Shown here one piece after another: positions 1 to 12,800 of a DNA stretch of 64,000 nucleotides. The DNA is taken from contig JANTQA010000012.1 in the NCBI GenBank assembly GCA_027625915.1, positions 7,834,501-7,898,500 on the forward strand, given 5' to 3'. Source of the stretch: Anaeramoeba flamelloides. Lineage: Eukaryota > Metamonada > Anaeramoebidae. The notes beneath the pieces were generated by a model that ran no database searches, was not told where the DNA came from, and was given only the letters and a program-made list of their open reading frames with translations. The first letter of the stretch is position 1. Each line of letters begins with the position of its first letter. The position numbers and the translations under genes are program-made.

Positions 1-56
1 AAAAAATAAATCAAGCAATAATAATAATAATAAGAATAATAATAATAATAAAGTGA
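1..56. repeat. AAT/ATA trinucleotide microsatellite
   Basis: The first bases are an imperfect run of AAT/ATA units broken by a few substitutions. It lies in the 3' flank of the nibrin gene. The following bases up to 253 show no gene. Confidence 0.8.
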
Positions 57-253
57 TTCTAACACAGAACTTTAACATTTATTATGAGAGATGAAGTTCA
101 GTAAAATTATATTTAAATTTATTAAAACATGAGATTTAAAAAGTTTAATTTCAGTTAAATAATTTATTCCGCAACTTAGATTCACTAGAAAACATCCAGT
201 TTTACTATTATTCATTTTTTGTTTATTTTTAATGTAATAATATTTACAATTTA

Positions 254-1984
254 TTATTTTTTTTGAAATTTTTTTCTTTTTGCTTTTTGATTTAATGGGC
301 GAACGAACAAAGGATCACCAAGAAATGGATTTTGATTAATTGAATTTGAATCGGATTTTTTTTTTGATTTTTTGTTTTGAGTTCTTCGCTTTTTTTTAAC
401 AAAGCCAAATTCATTAGATTGATAATTTATTGCTTTTAAATTATCATCATTTTGATGAAATTTTTTAGATCTTGGATCATCAATTTTTGATATTCTTGGT
501 GAAATATTTGAATTTGTATGTATTTGAGTTGATTTTTTTAATAAATCGGGTTGTGGTTGTATACTAAAAGAGTTTTGTTTTATTTTTAGATTTTGTTTTT
601 TGGATTGTTGTATTGTTGTGAATTTTTCATTTTCTTTAATATTCTTTTTCCTTTTTCTCATATTTTCTTGTTCTTTCACATTTACATTATTTTTATTTGT
701 ATTTGTATTTTTTTTTTCTATTTGACTTTCACTTTCACTTTCACTTTCACTTTCGCTTCCATTATCGTTTTCAAACTCAATTTCTATTTCAATGTCTTTT
801 TCTTGTCTTTTGGATTGTAAAATTTTGTTATTTTTGGTATTGTTAATATTATTAAAAGTTTTTTTCAGATCAGCATTTTGATTAAATAAGACTGGCAAAG
901 TATTTTGTTGAAAAATTTCTTTTTCTTTTTCTTTTTCTTTTTCTTGTCCCTTTTGCTTTATATTCTTCACCTTTTTATTTTTCTTGTGATCCTTTATTAA
1001 AGAATCTTTAAAAGAGGAACTTGACTTGTTGTAACTACAAAAATATTTGGTAGAATTTTGAATTATTGCCAACCCAAAATCAACCTCTGTTATTAAATTG
1101 AAACCTAATTTCTTAATTTCATTTTTTAAAACTAAAGGGCACTCTTTTAATGGATCAACAATACATAAAATTTTTTTCTCTCTTTTTGATTTCTGATTGA
1201 TTTTTTGGTGGAAGTGAGTAATAAATTTTTGGATTTTGTTAAGAGAGTTCTTTGATGACAATTCAATGAAAAAAATTTTTGCTCCAGATCGTTGAACAAC
1301 CCGAGAAGAAGCATTGTAAATATCTTGTGATAAAAACAAAAATATGTGATTAATGAAAAGGCTTGATCTTTTCTTTGGTTGGAGATATAGGTTTATTTGT
1401 TTTGTGCTAAAAGTGAATGCAATTTGGTTGTCGATAATTTCGGGTAAATAGCTTGTCTCGTCAAGGAAATCGAAGGTGTTTTTTGTCAAGCATAAATCCT
1501 GTAGCCATTTTAGTGAGACAATGGTTTTTCCTTCAATCAGCGAAATTAAAAATTTTGTTGTTACACCTATTTGTGTCATGACAAGGTGTGTACACTCGTC
1601 AATATTTGTAGTAATTGGAAAGCCCAACTGTTGGCACAAATTGGATAATAATTCTTTTTCTTCGTTTGTTAAATATGAATCACAAATAAGCACTTCTTGA
1701 TATGAAACGATAATCTCTTCTTCGTATCCACCCAAAAGAATTCTGTTCTCAATTTCAGGATTCAAGGCAACAGATCCAGTAATTTTTTCGCCATTTAATT
1801 TCGTGCCATAGCGTGAAAAATCTTGGATAAAGCAGATCCCTTTTTTGTAATCTAATTGCAAATGTAACCTTGATACAGACAAATCATTGATTTGAAGATC
1901 ACTTTTAATGCCTCTTCCTATTTTGAATAATTGTCCATTATATAAATATTTTATAGTTTTGTCGTTCACTTTGATCTTCCACAT
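254..1984 (-). CDS. NBN: Nibrin (NBS1), FHA-BRCT subunit of the MRN DNA-repair complex
   Basis: Single exon, 576 aa, ATG start. Nibrin recruits MRE11-RAD50 to DNA double-strand breaks and activates ATM in the nucleus. Residues 1-90 form an FHA domain: it opens MWKIK like animal nibrin, followed by GR at 23-24, SRLH at 38-41 and YGTKLNG at 59-65. A BRCT domain follows (about 100-175) with the nibrin-type motif DECTHLVM and later KTIVSLKWL. A second, more diverged BRCT (about 207-325) ends in FGLAIIQNSTKYFC, which parallels human nibrin's IGLAVI..TKNYC. The remaining 240 residues are low complexity (KE, SE and KN runs), as in the disordered tail of the family. Near the C-terminus are a basic stretch FVKKKRR, a candidate MRE11-binding patch, and NPFLGDPLF, which may correspond to the acidic DDLF ATM-binding motif. 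The family assignment is firm; the two short motifs are inference. Confidence 0.9.
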   Translation of the reverse strand: MWKIKVNDKTIKYLYNGQLFKIGRGIKSDLQINDLSVSRLHLQLDYKKGICFIQDFSRYGTKLNGEKITGSVALNPEIENRILLGGYEEEIIVSYQEVLICDSYLTNEEKELLSNLCQQLGFPITTNIDECTHLVMTQIGVTTKFLISLIEGKTIVSLKWLQDLCLTKNTFDFLDETSYLPEIIDNQIAFTFSTKQINLYLQPKKRSSLFINHIFLFLSQDIYNASSRVVQRSGAKIFFIELSSKNSLNKIQKFITHFHQKINQKSKREKKILCIVDPLKECPLVLKNEIKKLGFNLITEVDFGLAIIQNSTKYFCSYNKSSSSFKDSLIKDHKKNKKVKNIKQKGQEKEKEKEKEIFQQNTLPVLFNQNADLKKTFNNINNTKNNKILQSKRQEKDIEIEIEFENDNGSESESESESESQIEKKNTNTNKNNVNVKEQENMRKRKKNIKENEKFTTIQQSKKQNLKIKQNSFSIQPQPDLLKKSTQIHTNSNISPRISKIDDPRSKKFHQNDDNLKAINYQSNEFGFVKKKRRTQNKKSKKKSDSNSINQNPFLGDPLFVRPLNQKAKRKKFQKK

Positions 1985-2218
1985 ATTATATTTCTTTAAA
2001 AATAAAAGAATTAAAGAGATAAGGTAAAAGATAAAAAAATGAAAAGTGTTTGAATTATTTTTTTACTTTTTAAAGAGTCTTTTAAAACACAAATGATTGG
2101 TGACTTTTAAATTATGATATACTTTATTAAATAATAACATTAAAAATTTTTTTAAATTAAGGTGGATAGGGATTTTTTCTATCCAGTTTTGAAAATTTAA
2201 AGTTGAAAATAAAGATAT

Positions 2219-2903
2219 TTAAGGGTCTAGTCATTTACGGTGAAAAGGCACCATACTCAAGGGGTGACCTGAGGCCAAAAAGGGTATTGTGAAATAGGCC
2301 TTCTTTTGGTTGACAAAATTCAAATAACAAAAAAAAAAATTCCATAGGATCTCTTTGACAAAAAATTCAACGAAGAAAAAGAGTTCTCAATTTCAAAAAA
2401 TCAAAATTTTAAAAAAAAAATTCATCTTTTCTCATTTTCTTTTTCAAAAGAGGTTAAATTTCTTTAATTTTAAAACAAATTGATTTCTTGTATTTCGCAA
2501 TCAATTTTATTCGATTTAGTCTGATTTGTGGTTATTTTAAACCCCTCTAAATTTGACCAAGTAAGGATTAGGTAATAGTCTTTAAATAAAAATAACTCAT
2601 TTGAAAAAAGAAAAAAAAGAAAAAAAAAGTCACCAAGATCTCAAAAAGCACCAAAGAGTGACACTTCAAAACTGCCATAGTTGTTTTCAGAATTGTAATT
2701 CGACCATTCTAATTGGAAATTGAGTGTAGCTCTTTGGTGCTTTTTTCTAAAAATGTCCTCATTTTTAGTTGTTGATTTTTGGAGATCGATCATACATCAT
2801 GGGTTGGTTGGTTTTTGATTGGTGTTAGGTCCTCAATAAAATTACTAAAAAGTTTTTTTCCATTTCAGAATAAAAAATTTCACCGTAATGACTCGACCCT
2901 TAA
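2219..2903. mobile_element. TTAA-flanked inverted-repeat element M0 (piggyBac-like MITE)
   Basis: TTAA occurs at 2219-2222 and 2900-2903 and bounds a 677-bp element. Its ends are inverted repeats: GGGTCTAGTCATTTACGG on the left, and on the right (read inverted) GGGTCGAGTCATTACGG, continuing into GTGAAA on both sides. There is an inner hairpin around 2642-2746 built on AAGCACCAAAGAG and CTCTTTGGTGCTT. No ORF is present, so it is non-autonomous. The TTAA duplication is the hallmark of the piggyBac superfamily, but the terminal bases alone do not prove that membership. Confidence 0.75.
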
Positions 2904-4685
2904 ACAAATTTTCAATAATATTGAGGGAAAAAAATTTTATAAAGAATAAAAAAAGAATATTTCTTTATCTTTAAATTATAGATATAACTCTATAAAAATA
3001 TTTAAAACTTTGGGGAGTTTTTTGTAATAATTATTTTTTTCCTCAAAATTCTCTTATCTTAGAGATTCTTATTATTTTTTTAAATAATTAGTTTTTTAGA
3101 AACAACTTTGATATAAAATCGATTGAAAATATATACTTTCAAAATATAAAATATTTGATATTTATTATTCATCGATTTAAATTGTTCAAAATATGATCAG
3201 AAAAAGAAATAATTTTTTTAAAAAAATAATTTCACATATTTCATAAAAATTTGATTTTTGAGTAAACTATCAATAATTTTTTCAAGATTTTTTAAAATTT
3301 AAATCTCTTTATTTATCATTTGGAAATTAATAAAAGTTTAATTTCAATAATATTTCATTAAAGTAAACTTAAATAATTTTTTTTTTAAACTCAATTTATT
3401 ACAAAAAAAAATCTTTCAAATTTTATTGATTTTTTATCATAATCACTAAAAAAAAATTAATATAGGAGATTAAAAATAAGGTTATTTGAATATTTTTAAT
3501 AAAAACTCAAATATTTATAAAAATATTTTAAAGATTAATTTTGATTCAATTTATATTTTGAGAGTTTTTTTTTATTAACTCTATTTACATTTTGCTCACT
3601 AGAACTTAAGAAATAGAAAAAATGATTATAATTTTAGGTATTTTGAATTTATTATTAAGAGTTAAATGTTTTGAAGATTTAATCTGTTGCCAAAGAAAAA
3701 TATAAATTTATGAAATTATTTCTTATAATTCAAATGGTGTCTAGATATTTTTCTAGATCCAATAATATTAAGTATTTAAAAATTAATTTGATTTAAAAAA
3801 AAAACACAAAAAAGGGGATGAAAGATTTTAAAAAATAAAGAATTTATAAATAAGTGTAAGTAATGTAAAAAAAAAAAAAAAGAGAGAGAGAGAAATGAAT
3901 TAGATAAAAAGAAATTGATATGAAAAAACTCTTATGTTATTGAATTCAGGTGAATTTATATAAAGTGGATTTAATTCAGGATTATTTTGATTTAAGTTCC
4001 TTTTTTTCAATATCACATCGGGTTAAAATAGTCAACAAGAATTCTCTGGCGATTCCATTGTTTTATTTTATGATAATTTACCAATAGAATCCCTCTTTGT
4101 TTTTTTGTGACTATTATGTTGTTGAAATTAAAGTTTTAAATGTTTTTGAGTTTTTTTTCCACCATCTTCGAGTTTTTTCAGTTTTTTTATATATTTGATA
4201 TTAAATGTTCTCCATCATCAACTTTCTTTTTCAAAAACGAATATTTCTTAATCTACAACCTTTTCCCACGGTGGGTTTTTTTTATTCACAGCTTTGAAGA
4301 TGATATAAAAGTAAAGAGAGTTGTTGATGATTTCCAATTGAAATGTGTTTGTTTTTTTATTTATACTTTGATTGTAATTTTGAGTTATTTTTTTAATTAC
4401 CCATTTTCTTTTTCTTGAGACAAATTCCCTTCGTCTTTAATGGATTGGAATTGATATTCATAGAAATTTTTTAGATCTCTTCTTTCTTCATTTTTTACAT
4501 TCAAGATTCTCTATTTGATTCGGTTTCTTGCCCTATACCTGGGGAAAAATTTTCTGTTATTTCATTTTCTTGATATTATTAGTTTTCCCTTTAGTAGAAT
4601 GTATGTACAGGCCTTATGGTTTCACATTTGAGTATATCTGCGAATATGCCCTTTTTAACTTTGATTATATTTTTTAACTAAACTC
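2904..4685. other. Gene-free AT-rich stretch
   Basis: No credible coding region. The only notable open frame (4140-4418, plus strand) is Phe-rich, from poly-T, with no recognisable domain. The segment 4000-4650 is slightly less AT-rich than its surroundings and could hold a worn-out coding relic, but no family could be recognised. There is a short GA run near 3880-3892. Confidence 0.6.
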
Positions 4686-5285
4686 TTTTTCAAAAATTGT
4701 GACTCACCTGAAATCATAAATTGGAAAAAAAAAATATCCTTTAGTATTCAAGAACAATTAATAACTAAATATAATTTTATAATTCATTTTTAAGTCATTC
4801 TAAATATATAATAAAGCCTGATATATTAAAAATTAAAAAAAAATAAAACCAAAAACTAAAAAAAAGTGAGTCACAATTTTTGAAATGAGCATTACTGATT
4901 TTTAATTACTGAACTTTCACTGAAAAAAAGTTGAACAACAAGATTTTTTATGATTAATTAAATCCATTTTCAAATACACCACATAGTCTAAATTTTCTTA
5001 TTGATTATTTGTTTTTTTGAAGATATCTTTTTTTTTTCCACAAGATCTTTTTTAAAAAAGGCAAAAAGAAAAAAAAAATAAAAAAAAAAAAAAAACAAAA
5101 GGAAATCAAAAAATTTGAAAAAAAAGAAATCAAAAATTTGAAAGTGCAAAACTAAAATTTGTAAAATTAGAAAAAATGATTCTGATCCAAAAATTTGAAA
5201 ATATTTTTTGTTAAGAATACTGGAATAAACCTCAAAACAACCCCCATTAACATTGTCTAGTGAGTCAAAATTTTTGAAAAATAGT
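4686..5285 (+). mobile_element. Dispersed inverted-repeat element I, copy 1
   Basis: Starts with TTTTCAAAAATTGTGACTCAC and ends with GTGAGTCAAAATTTTTGAAAA, which are inverted repeats. A third copy of the terminal motif lies inside, at 4865-4890 (GTGAGTCACAATTTTTGAAA), so a 200-bp palindromic subunit makes up the left third. A diverged copy of the whole unit lies in opposite orientation at about 40285-40905. No coding capacity. Confidence 0.65.
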
Positions 5286-6803
5286 TTATTTGTTAATCAA
5301 TATACCATAAGTCATTTTCAAAAAAGTGGGGCTTTTTTTTTCCATTTCATGAAAAATCAACTTACTAGTGGAGTTATTCATTAATTGACAATACCAAATT
5401 AAGTTTAATATTAATATCGATTGAAAAATAACGAAATAATTTATTTCTAAATATGTTAATTGAAAGAAATATTTCCAAAAAAAGAAAATAAAAAAAGAAA
5501 TCATTTTTTTTGGTGAAAACAATGTACAACCTATTTTAATAAAAAAACTGCAAATATGGGAAGTTTACAAATGATTTTTTAAACAATAAAAAGCATTTAT
5601 GTACTTTCAATTCTATTTGAAAATTTTTTGAGATTAAATAAGTTATGAAGACGGTTTTTTCGGTCAAAAATAAAATAATTAACACCAATTTTCATCTGTA
5701 AAAAAAAAATATGATAAAATCAAGATCAGAAATTTTAATATCTTTTCTTGATGTAATACAATACCCAATAACAAATTGAATTATTTACAAGAAGTAATAA
5801 ATAGTATTTAATGATTTTGGATATTTCGATACTTTTTTCAAGATTGTGTTTAAAAATATATTTTAAAATATTTTTGCCCCACTTTATTGGAAATAGCTTA
5901 TATCTTTGATATATATCAGATTTAGATTATAGATATTCTAATCCAAATAATACTTTAGATAAAAATTATTGCTTTGAAAAGTTGTATTTTGAGAGAAATG
6001 ATACTTTAGGCTTTATATAAAAATTCCATAATACTCAAAGGGAACTAGCCAAAAATAATAAATTTATATTTTTTAAGAATAAAACAAACTACAATTGTTT
6101 AGAAAATAAGATAAATAATAAACTTCAGATTAGAGTTGGGATTAATAATAGTAATACCTGAACAAACCCTAAATAACAAAAAAAAAAAAAAAAACAATGA
6201 TAAAAAAAATTTGGGTCTCTTTCCTTTGATTTACTCTCGTGCAAAATTTCTAAATTTCTTTTGGAAAATTATATTGTTGACAATAAGATTTTTTAATATG
6301 TAAATGAATAAATTTTATAAGAAAATACAAAAACTTACTTTTCTTAATGTTAATTTGGAGTTTCCAACATTTTTTTTTCAAAGTTAATTTTTAAAAAAAA
6401 AAAAAAAAAAAGCAAAAAACAAAAAAAAACAAAATTTTGTAAAATGAGAAAAAATGATTTTGATCTTTAAAAATTGAAAATTTACTTTGAGAATTATAAT
6501 GAATTAAGATCATAGAATAAGTTCTATTTTTTCAAAATAAAACTGGCCCCTTTGACTGAAAAAGAGTTTCTAAAGAACGTCAGATAATTCAATTGATAAA
6601 GTTTGAAACAATTTTTATGTACCAAAAAGTTTGATTGAATATGAAAAAAAAACCCAATCCAAATTGTTTTAACATTTAAAATGAATCTTTTAAGAGTTTA
6701 AACTCAAATAAAAAAAAAAATTAACTTATTTTGTTAAATAATTATTTTTGATCAAAAAATTTTACATTTCTAGAATGTAATAAATAAAAAAAAAATCTTA
6801 ATA
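5286..6803. other. Gene-free AT-rich stretch
   Basis: Contains homopolymer runs (for example poly-A near 6180 and 6400) and a segment near 6430-6490 that resembles the interior of element I (5150-5230). No gene, RNA gene or complete element was recognised. The open frame at 5286-5522 (minus) is low-complexity and overlaps the end of element I. Confidence 0.55.
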
Positions 6804-9800
6804 TTATAAAATTTCAAGTTTTGAAGAAACGATCTCGCGTAATAAATCTACATTAGTAATTTTTTTTAAATTTTCTTTTGTTAATATTTTTTTTGAATGC
6901 AATAAAATAAAGGTCATTGTATAATCTTTTAATTCTTTTAATTTCAATTCTTCTGCCTTGTTTAATAAATTTAAAACATTATTTTCATTAACAGAATTTT
7001 TTAGGATCATTGAACAGACGTTATCCAAAGAATCGTCAAGTAATTGGTAATAGGAGGAGGCTCCTAATAATTTTAAAGCAATTTCGGTATTTTTTATAAT
7101 CAGATCATATCTTCCAGTATACATATAATTGATAAGCGCATACCAAGTATTTACATTGATACCAAAATTATCAACAAATTCTGAAACTATTTCATTTGTA
7201 TCTTTTTTCCCAACTGCGGTTGACACAAATGTATCTATTAATTTACTTTGACCCACAATTATTGCTTTATGAGCTTTAATTTCCCCATCAAATGTTTTAA
7301 TTTTAAAATCGATTGGTTGGTTTGGAAAACCAGATAAATTAAAACTAAAACGTGAATTTGAAGAATTTAATCGATCTTCATCAGAATGTTCAGATTCTCC
7401 AGATTCGAATAATTTAATTTTTTTTTCATTTTCCCCTTTTTTCAATTCTCTTATCATATCGTCATCCTTTTTCCTTTCCCTTCCCTTCCCTCCTTTCTTT
7501 TTCTTTTCTATTTCATTTTTATTAGTATTTTTAGAATATATTTTATATCTTACTTCAGTTTCAAATAATTTTTCATAATCATGAACTAAAGTTGAATACC
7601 CAGGCCGAAATCCACTTTCTGGAAAATCATTTTCATTATAAATTGCTTTCAGCATATCTAATAAAAGCTCACGCGATTCCAAATTTTTTTTTTCTTCTTC
7701 TATCTTTTCTGAAACTTCTTGACGCGCTTTCCTTAATCTATTAAATAAATAAGCCCGTAAATTTGTACAGTTAGCATTTTTTTTATAGATTAATGATAAA
7801 ATATGCACAATATTCTCAACAGTGATTAATTGTTTAATTTCTAATTCAATAATTTTTCTTAATCTTCGAATATCTAATACTTCAGCTAATTTTAATGCAG
7901 AAACTAATCTTTCAATTAAAATTGTTTTTTTCATTTTCGCTTCTTTTTCTTTTTCTTTTTCATTTTCATTTTCTTTTTCATTTTCATTTTCTTTTTCGTT
8001 TTCATTTTCGTTTTCGTTTTCAATTTTATTGATATTTCCGTTTTCATTTTCATTTCCGTTTTCATTTTCATTCTCTCTTTTATTTTCATTTTCCTTTTCC
8101 TTTTCAATATTTTTTTTTTGGTTTTTATTGTTATTGTTATTTTTGTTTTTGTTATTAGACTGAGATATTAAAATACTATGATCAAATTCATCAAAATAAA
8201 TATAACCAATAACAGCTTTTACAACATCTGTTATCTCATCTTGAGTATATTGGTTTAAAATTTCAATTGGCTCATTTTTTTTTAATTTTAATGTTTCAAG
8301 ATCATCAAAAATTGTAAAAATAATATTTTCAAATTTTATTCCTGTTTCAGATCCTTTTACAAAAGAATGTAGTTTGGATTGGTTTTCATCAACAAATGAT
8401 TCATTATTATTACTATTAATTAACAATAAAGAATTTTGATTTTGATGGCTTTTAATTTTCCTTTCAGTTTCAGTTTCATTTTTATTTTCAATTTTTTTTT
8501 TTTCATTTATATTTTCATTTATATTTTTATTTTTATGTTTATTTTTATGTTTATGTTTATGATTATTTTTATTTTGGTTTTGATTTTTATTTGCAATTTT
8601 TTTTTTATTTTTAATATTATTTACATTCTTGATTTCCCCCCCCTGTTCTTGTTCTTGCTCTTGCTCTTGTTTCTTTTCCTTTCTCTTTTCAATTAATAGA
8701 GTATTTTGCTGTTCACCATTAGTAGTTTGTGAAGTGGAATTTTTTTTTTTAAATAAACCTGTACGTGCACTTAAAATAGATCGGTGAAGCCCTATGATAC
8801 TATCTTTAGTTTGAATAATTAGATCAGAATATTTTTGTGTTTCAAAAATCCTTTGTCCTCCCTTGATCACATTACTTTTTTGAAGAGATGTGACAATATG
8901 CCCTTTTAGATCGATTACATGAAGATCATTTAAGACACTTGGATCAACCCACCCTCCAAAAATTTTTAAGGTATCACCAATTACAATTGACGACATATGA
9001 TGCCTTGCACATGGAATTTCACCAAATTGGGAAAGCTTTGTCCAGGAATTTGTAATAGAATCATACATCAACAAATCGTGCAATGGGCCATTTCGGTATC
9101 CTCCAAAAACAAACCTTTTCAATAAATTATTTATTAGTATTTTATTAAAAATAATTAGTTTGAAATTTTAATCTTTAATTTATCCAAAAAAGAATTTTTA
9201 AATTATACAAAAAATAATTTTGAATTTAATAAAACAATAATTTTTTTTTCTGGATATTAGTTGTTAAAAATGTTTCAAATGAATATAATTTTGGTTTTTT
9301 AATTCATTTTTAAGATTAGATTTTGATTTTTTAAAGTAATTAACAAAATTATTTATTCTGTGTTAAATTGATAAGAATTAAAAATTTATTTGAAAAATGT
9401 AACAAAATTAATGAATTTTTTTTCAGATTTTTTTTTAAAAAATTTGAATTACAGAAGTGAGAAAAAGCATATGAGAATCCAATAGCTCAAAATTTTATTT
9501 GAATTTTTTTTTTTCAATCTAAATTGGTGGTACAATTTGAATTCTTCTTTTTTTTTTTTTTTAATTTTTCTACAAGACAAAGTATTGTAATTTGAACTTT
9601 TTTGATAATGGATCAAACTTTTAAATACAATAATTCATTTCTGAAAATAGCATTTCGAGTTAGTCTGGTATTGTAGTAATCAGATTTTTACTTTATTTTT
9701 CAATTTCAAAATGCTGTAATTTTTTTTTGATTTTGGCTATTGGGTTAACTCGAATATTATTTTTAGTTTAATACACAAGTGTAAACATGATGCCTCAATT

Positions 9801-12800
9801 TTTAGAGTTTTTTTAATAAAAATTGATTTTTAGAAGAAAATATTGATGGCATATCCGTGCGAGGTAAGATATAAAACTTCAATTAAGGGAGTAGCCACGG
9901 TAAAGGAAAATTTTTCACTTTTTTACGATTTTGAAGAAGATCAGAAAATAACATTTCTTACTCTGGTTGTACGTTATTGATTTTTATTATTTAAAGTGCT
10001 TCATTCATTAGATTTTTTAAATTTTTTTTTCAAAGTCTCAAAGAAATTGCCATAATAGAATGTTGAGTTTAATTGCTTAAAATAGTGTTTCAAATGTTGA
10101 ATAACTTATCTTTTATCCTTATCTCAGCATTCTATTGTGGCATTTAATTTTTTCATTTTTTATTATTTCATCATTTTTGAATTTTTTTAAATCACGACAA
10201 CAAAAACAATTCGAAATATTTTTTTATCTGTGACATTTGAGATTAATGGATTTTGTTTTAAATGAACAACGACATTACAATCGAGAGAACCACAAAAGGA
10301 AACACGAATGAGACTTAAATAGCTAGAAGGATTCCAAAAAATATAATAATTATCCCAAAACATTACTTGTTAGGATTTTAAATCGTTGGATTTGGTGGAA
10401 TTGGAGAGGTCAATGTGATTATATTTTTAAAAAGTTTAAACCACAAAATAGCTCTAAGTTTTATTCTAAGAATCTAAAATTATCTTCTCCCAAAAAAAAA
10501 CCTAAACCTCCATTCCAAAAATTTGGACACATCTAAAATCAAAAATTGGTAAACAAAAACTCAATTTATTATATTTTTCGAAACGTTATATAAAATCACA
10601 TTTAAGTTAACATAATATTAATGTTTTTATAAGTAATCGTTTTCATCCAAATAAAAAAAAACAATATAAAACAAAAAAATGAAAACAAGTGTCCAAATAA
10701 TAAAACGAGCAGAACAAAAAATATATTGGTAAATTTGTTAAAATTACACCAACAATTGTTGATCGATCAAATGATAAGATACCATGGGCCAATTGTATGT
10801 GGATTTTATAATTTAAGAAACTCAACAGTAACATTCGATCAACCATCGATTAAAAAATTCCAGATCTAACGAAACAGATTTTGTAACTCAAAAAAAACGA
10901 AATGAAAACAAAAACAAAAAAGACAAAAAATGAAATATTTTGTTAAATTAAAATTATTTCCAAATTGGATATAAAGTTTGGTATTGCTATTCTTCAAACT
11001 GTTTAAATTGTGTCAAAATTTTTTGAATTAAGTTTATTTTAATAAAAAAAAAAAAAAAAAAAAAAATATTTTATCAATATATTCTCTTTTTTTTTATTAG
11101 ATAAACATTACTAAAACAAAAAATATCAAATAATTTTTTTAAAAAAATTTTTAGAGAATCTACGATCACACGCCACTAAAATAAAATACTCTTATCTCTT
11201 CTCTCTCAAATTTTTATCATGTCTTATGGTGTAGCTACTCCCTTAAGGGCAGGTGTTTTGAGTAAATCTCATCAAATTTAAATTAACGAAAAACTTTGAG
11301 TTGAAAAAAGATTTCAAATAAAATAATAAAAATGAAATTCAAAAAAGGTTCAAGTAAAGTTATTCTTTAATTAAAATCTAATGAGATTTACTCAAAACAC
11401 CTGCCCTTAATTGAAGTTTTATATCTTACCTCGCACGGGATATGCCATCAATTTTTGCTTCTAAAAATCAATTTTTATCAAAAAAACTCTAAAAATTGAG
11501 GAATCATGCTTACGCTTTTGTAGTAAATTAAAGAAAAACAAAAGTAATGATTTTCTAACATTTTGAACCCTATTTTGATTAATTAATCCTGATAGTTTAA
11601 TACATTTGTCTTTGTAAGGAATTTCAACTCCAATTTAGCATTTTGTATTTTTTGGAGATAAATTCTTGGTTTAAATAACCTGGAAAATTTTGTCATTATT
11701 TGGGAAAAAAAGTGAAACAGAGAAAAAAAGCCCAACACGGTTTTTAATTGGGTATACTAATAGAACCATTAAAATTCAAATCAAGATCTATTAATCAAAA
11801 GAATAAATAAATAATTCAAGACAAAATGGGGGATTTAACACAAGAACAGTTTTTTTAATACTATCTTTTGGAATGGGTTTTTATTTGGTTGATCTATCAT
11901 TAAAAATTAGTTTAAAAAATTGACTATTTTTGGAATCTCCAAAACCACCCAAATGATTTCGAAAATCAAGGAGATTTAAATTGTTTTTATTGATTCGCTT
12001 GAAAATAATAAAATGTATTACTGTTATTTGAATTCGAAATGGGAAAAATTTTCACTTCCTTTAACAGATTTTTCTTTAATATATTGAATTCTCAAAAAAG
12101 TAGGTTAGGTTGTAATTTAAAAACTCTATTTGAAAAAGGAAATTGAAAATGAGGTAAAAATTTTTCCAATTTGTAATTCAAATACCAGTATTATTTGAAG
12201 TTAATTTGTTTCTTCTGTTAATTGATCTTACTTTTCATTTTCAGGTTCTATTAATATACCCAATTAAAAACCGTGTTGGGCTTTTTTTCTCTGTTTCACT
12301 TTTTTTCCCTGTTTCACTTTTTTTCTCGGATGGTCAATTCTTTTTGAAATCTTTTATGAAATAAAATGTTCCCTTTTTCATTGGAAACTTGTTGTATTAA
12401 GAGAATCGATTAAATGTGCATAAAACATTTTTTTTGTGTGTGTGTTTTGAATCCTTTACTAACTATTGGTATAGAATAAGAGGTGTTGGTTTTTTGATCC
12501 TATAAAAATAATTCCAATTAATTTCTTTTTTTTTTTTCTTCTCTTTTTTCGATCTTTGATCTCTCTTTTTGTATTGTTTTAATTGACCTAGGACAGGGAA
12601 CCATACAAGAATAAAATAAAAAAAAAAATATTTCAAAATTACATTTTTTCTTTATAAGAAGCAGCTGTGTGATCTCTTCTTGTATCAGGAATATCGCCAA
12701 ATGGGTTCAATGAAATCCAATTTACAGAAGTTGAAAAAAATTGGCATTTGGAAAGGTTATTCAGGCGTACTTTTCCGTCTGTACCTGCAAAAACAAACAT

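Larger units (their letters stand above)
9774..11520. mobile_element. Foldback element O1, carrying two TTAA insertions at its tip
   Basis: Arms 9774-9886 and 11407-11520 are inverted copies with few differences (shared GAGGTAAGATATAAAACTTC and TATCC-GTGCGAGG). The ends are CACAAGTGTAAACATG and, inverted, CAAAAGCGTAAGCATG. TA lies directly outside both ends (9772-9773, 11521-11522). Without its inserts the element would be a nearly perfect palindrome of about 223 bp with TTAA at its exact centre. It sits within intron 2 of the Kelch/BTB gene. Confidence 0.8.

Noticed and set aside
4140-4418. Plus-strand frame of 92 codons
   Set aside because: Phe-rich product of poly-T DNA, with no domain, no acceptable neighbours and no splice-supported extension.
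7822-8163. Plus-strand frame of 113 codons rich in Phe/Ser
   Set aside because: It is the antisense of the Lys/Glu/Asn insert of the Kelch/BTB protein; the minus strand carries the domains.
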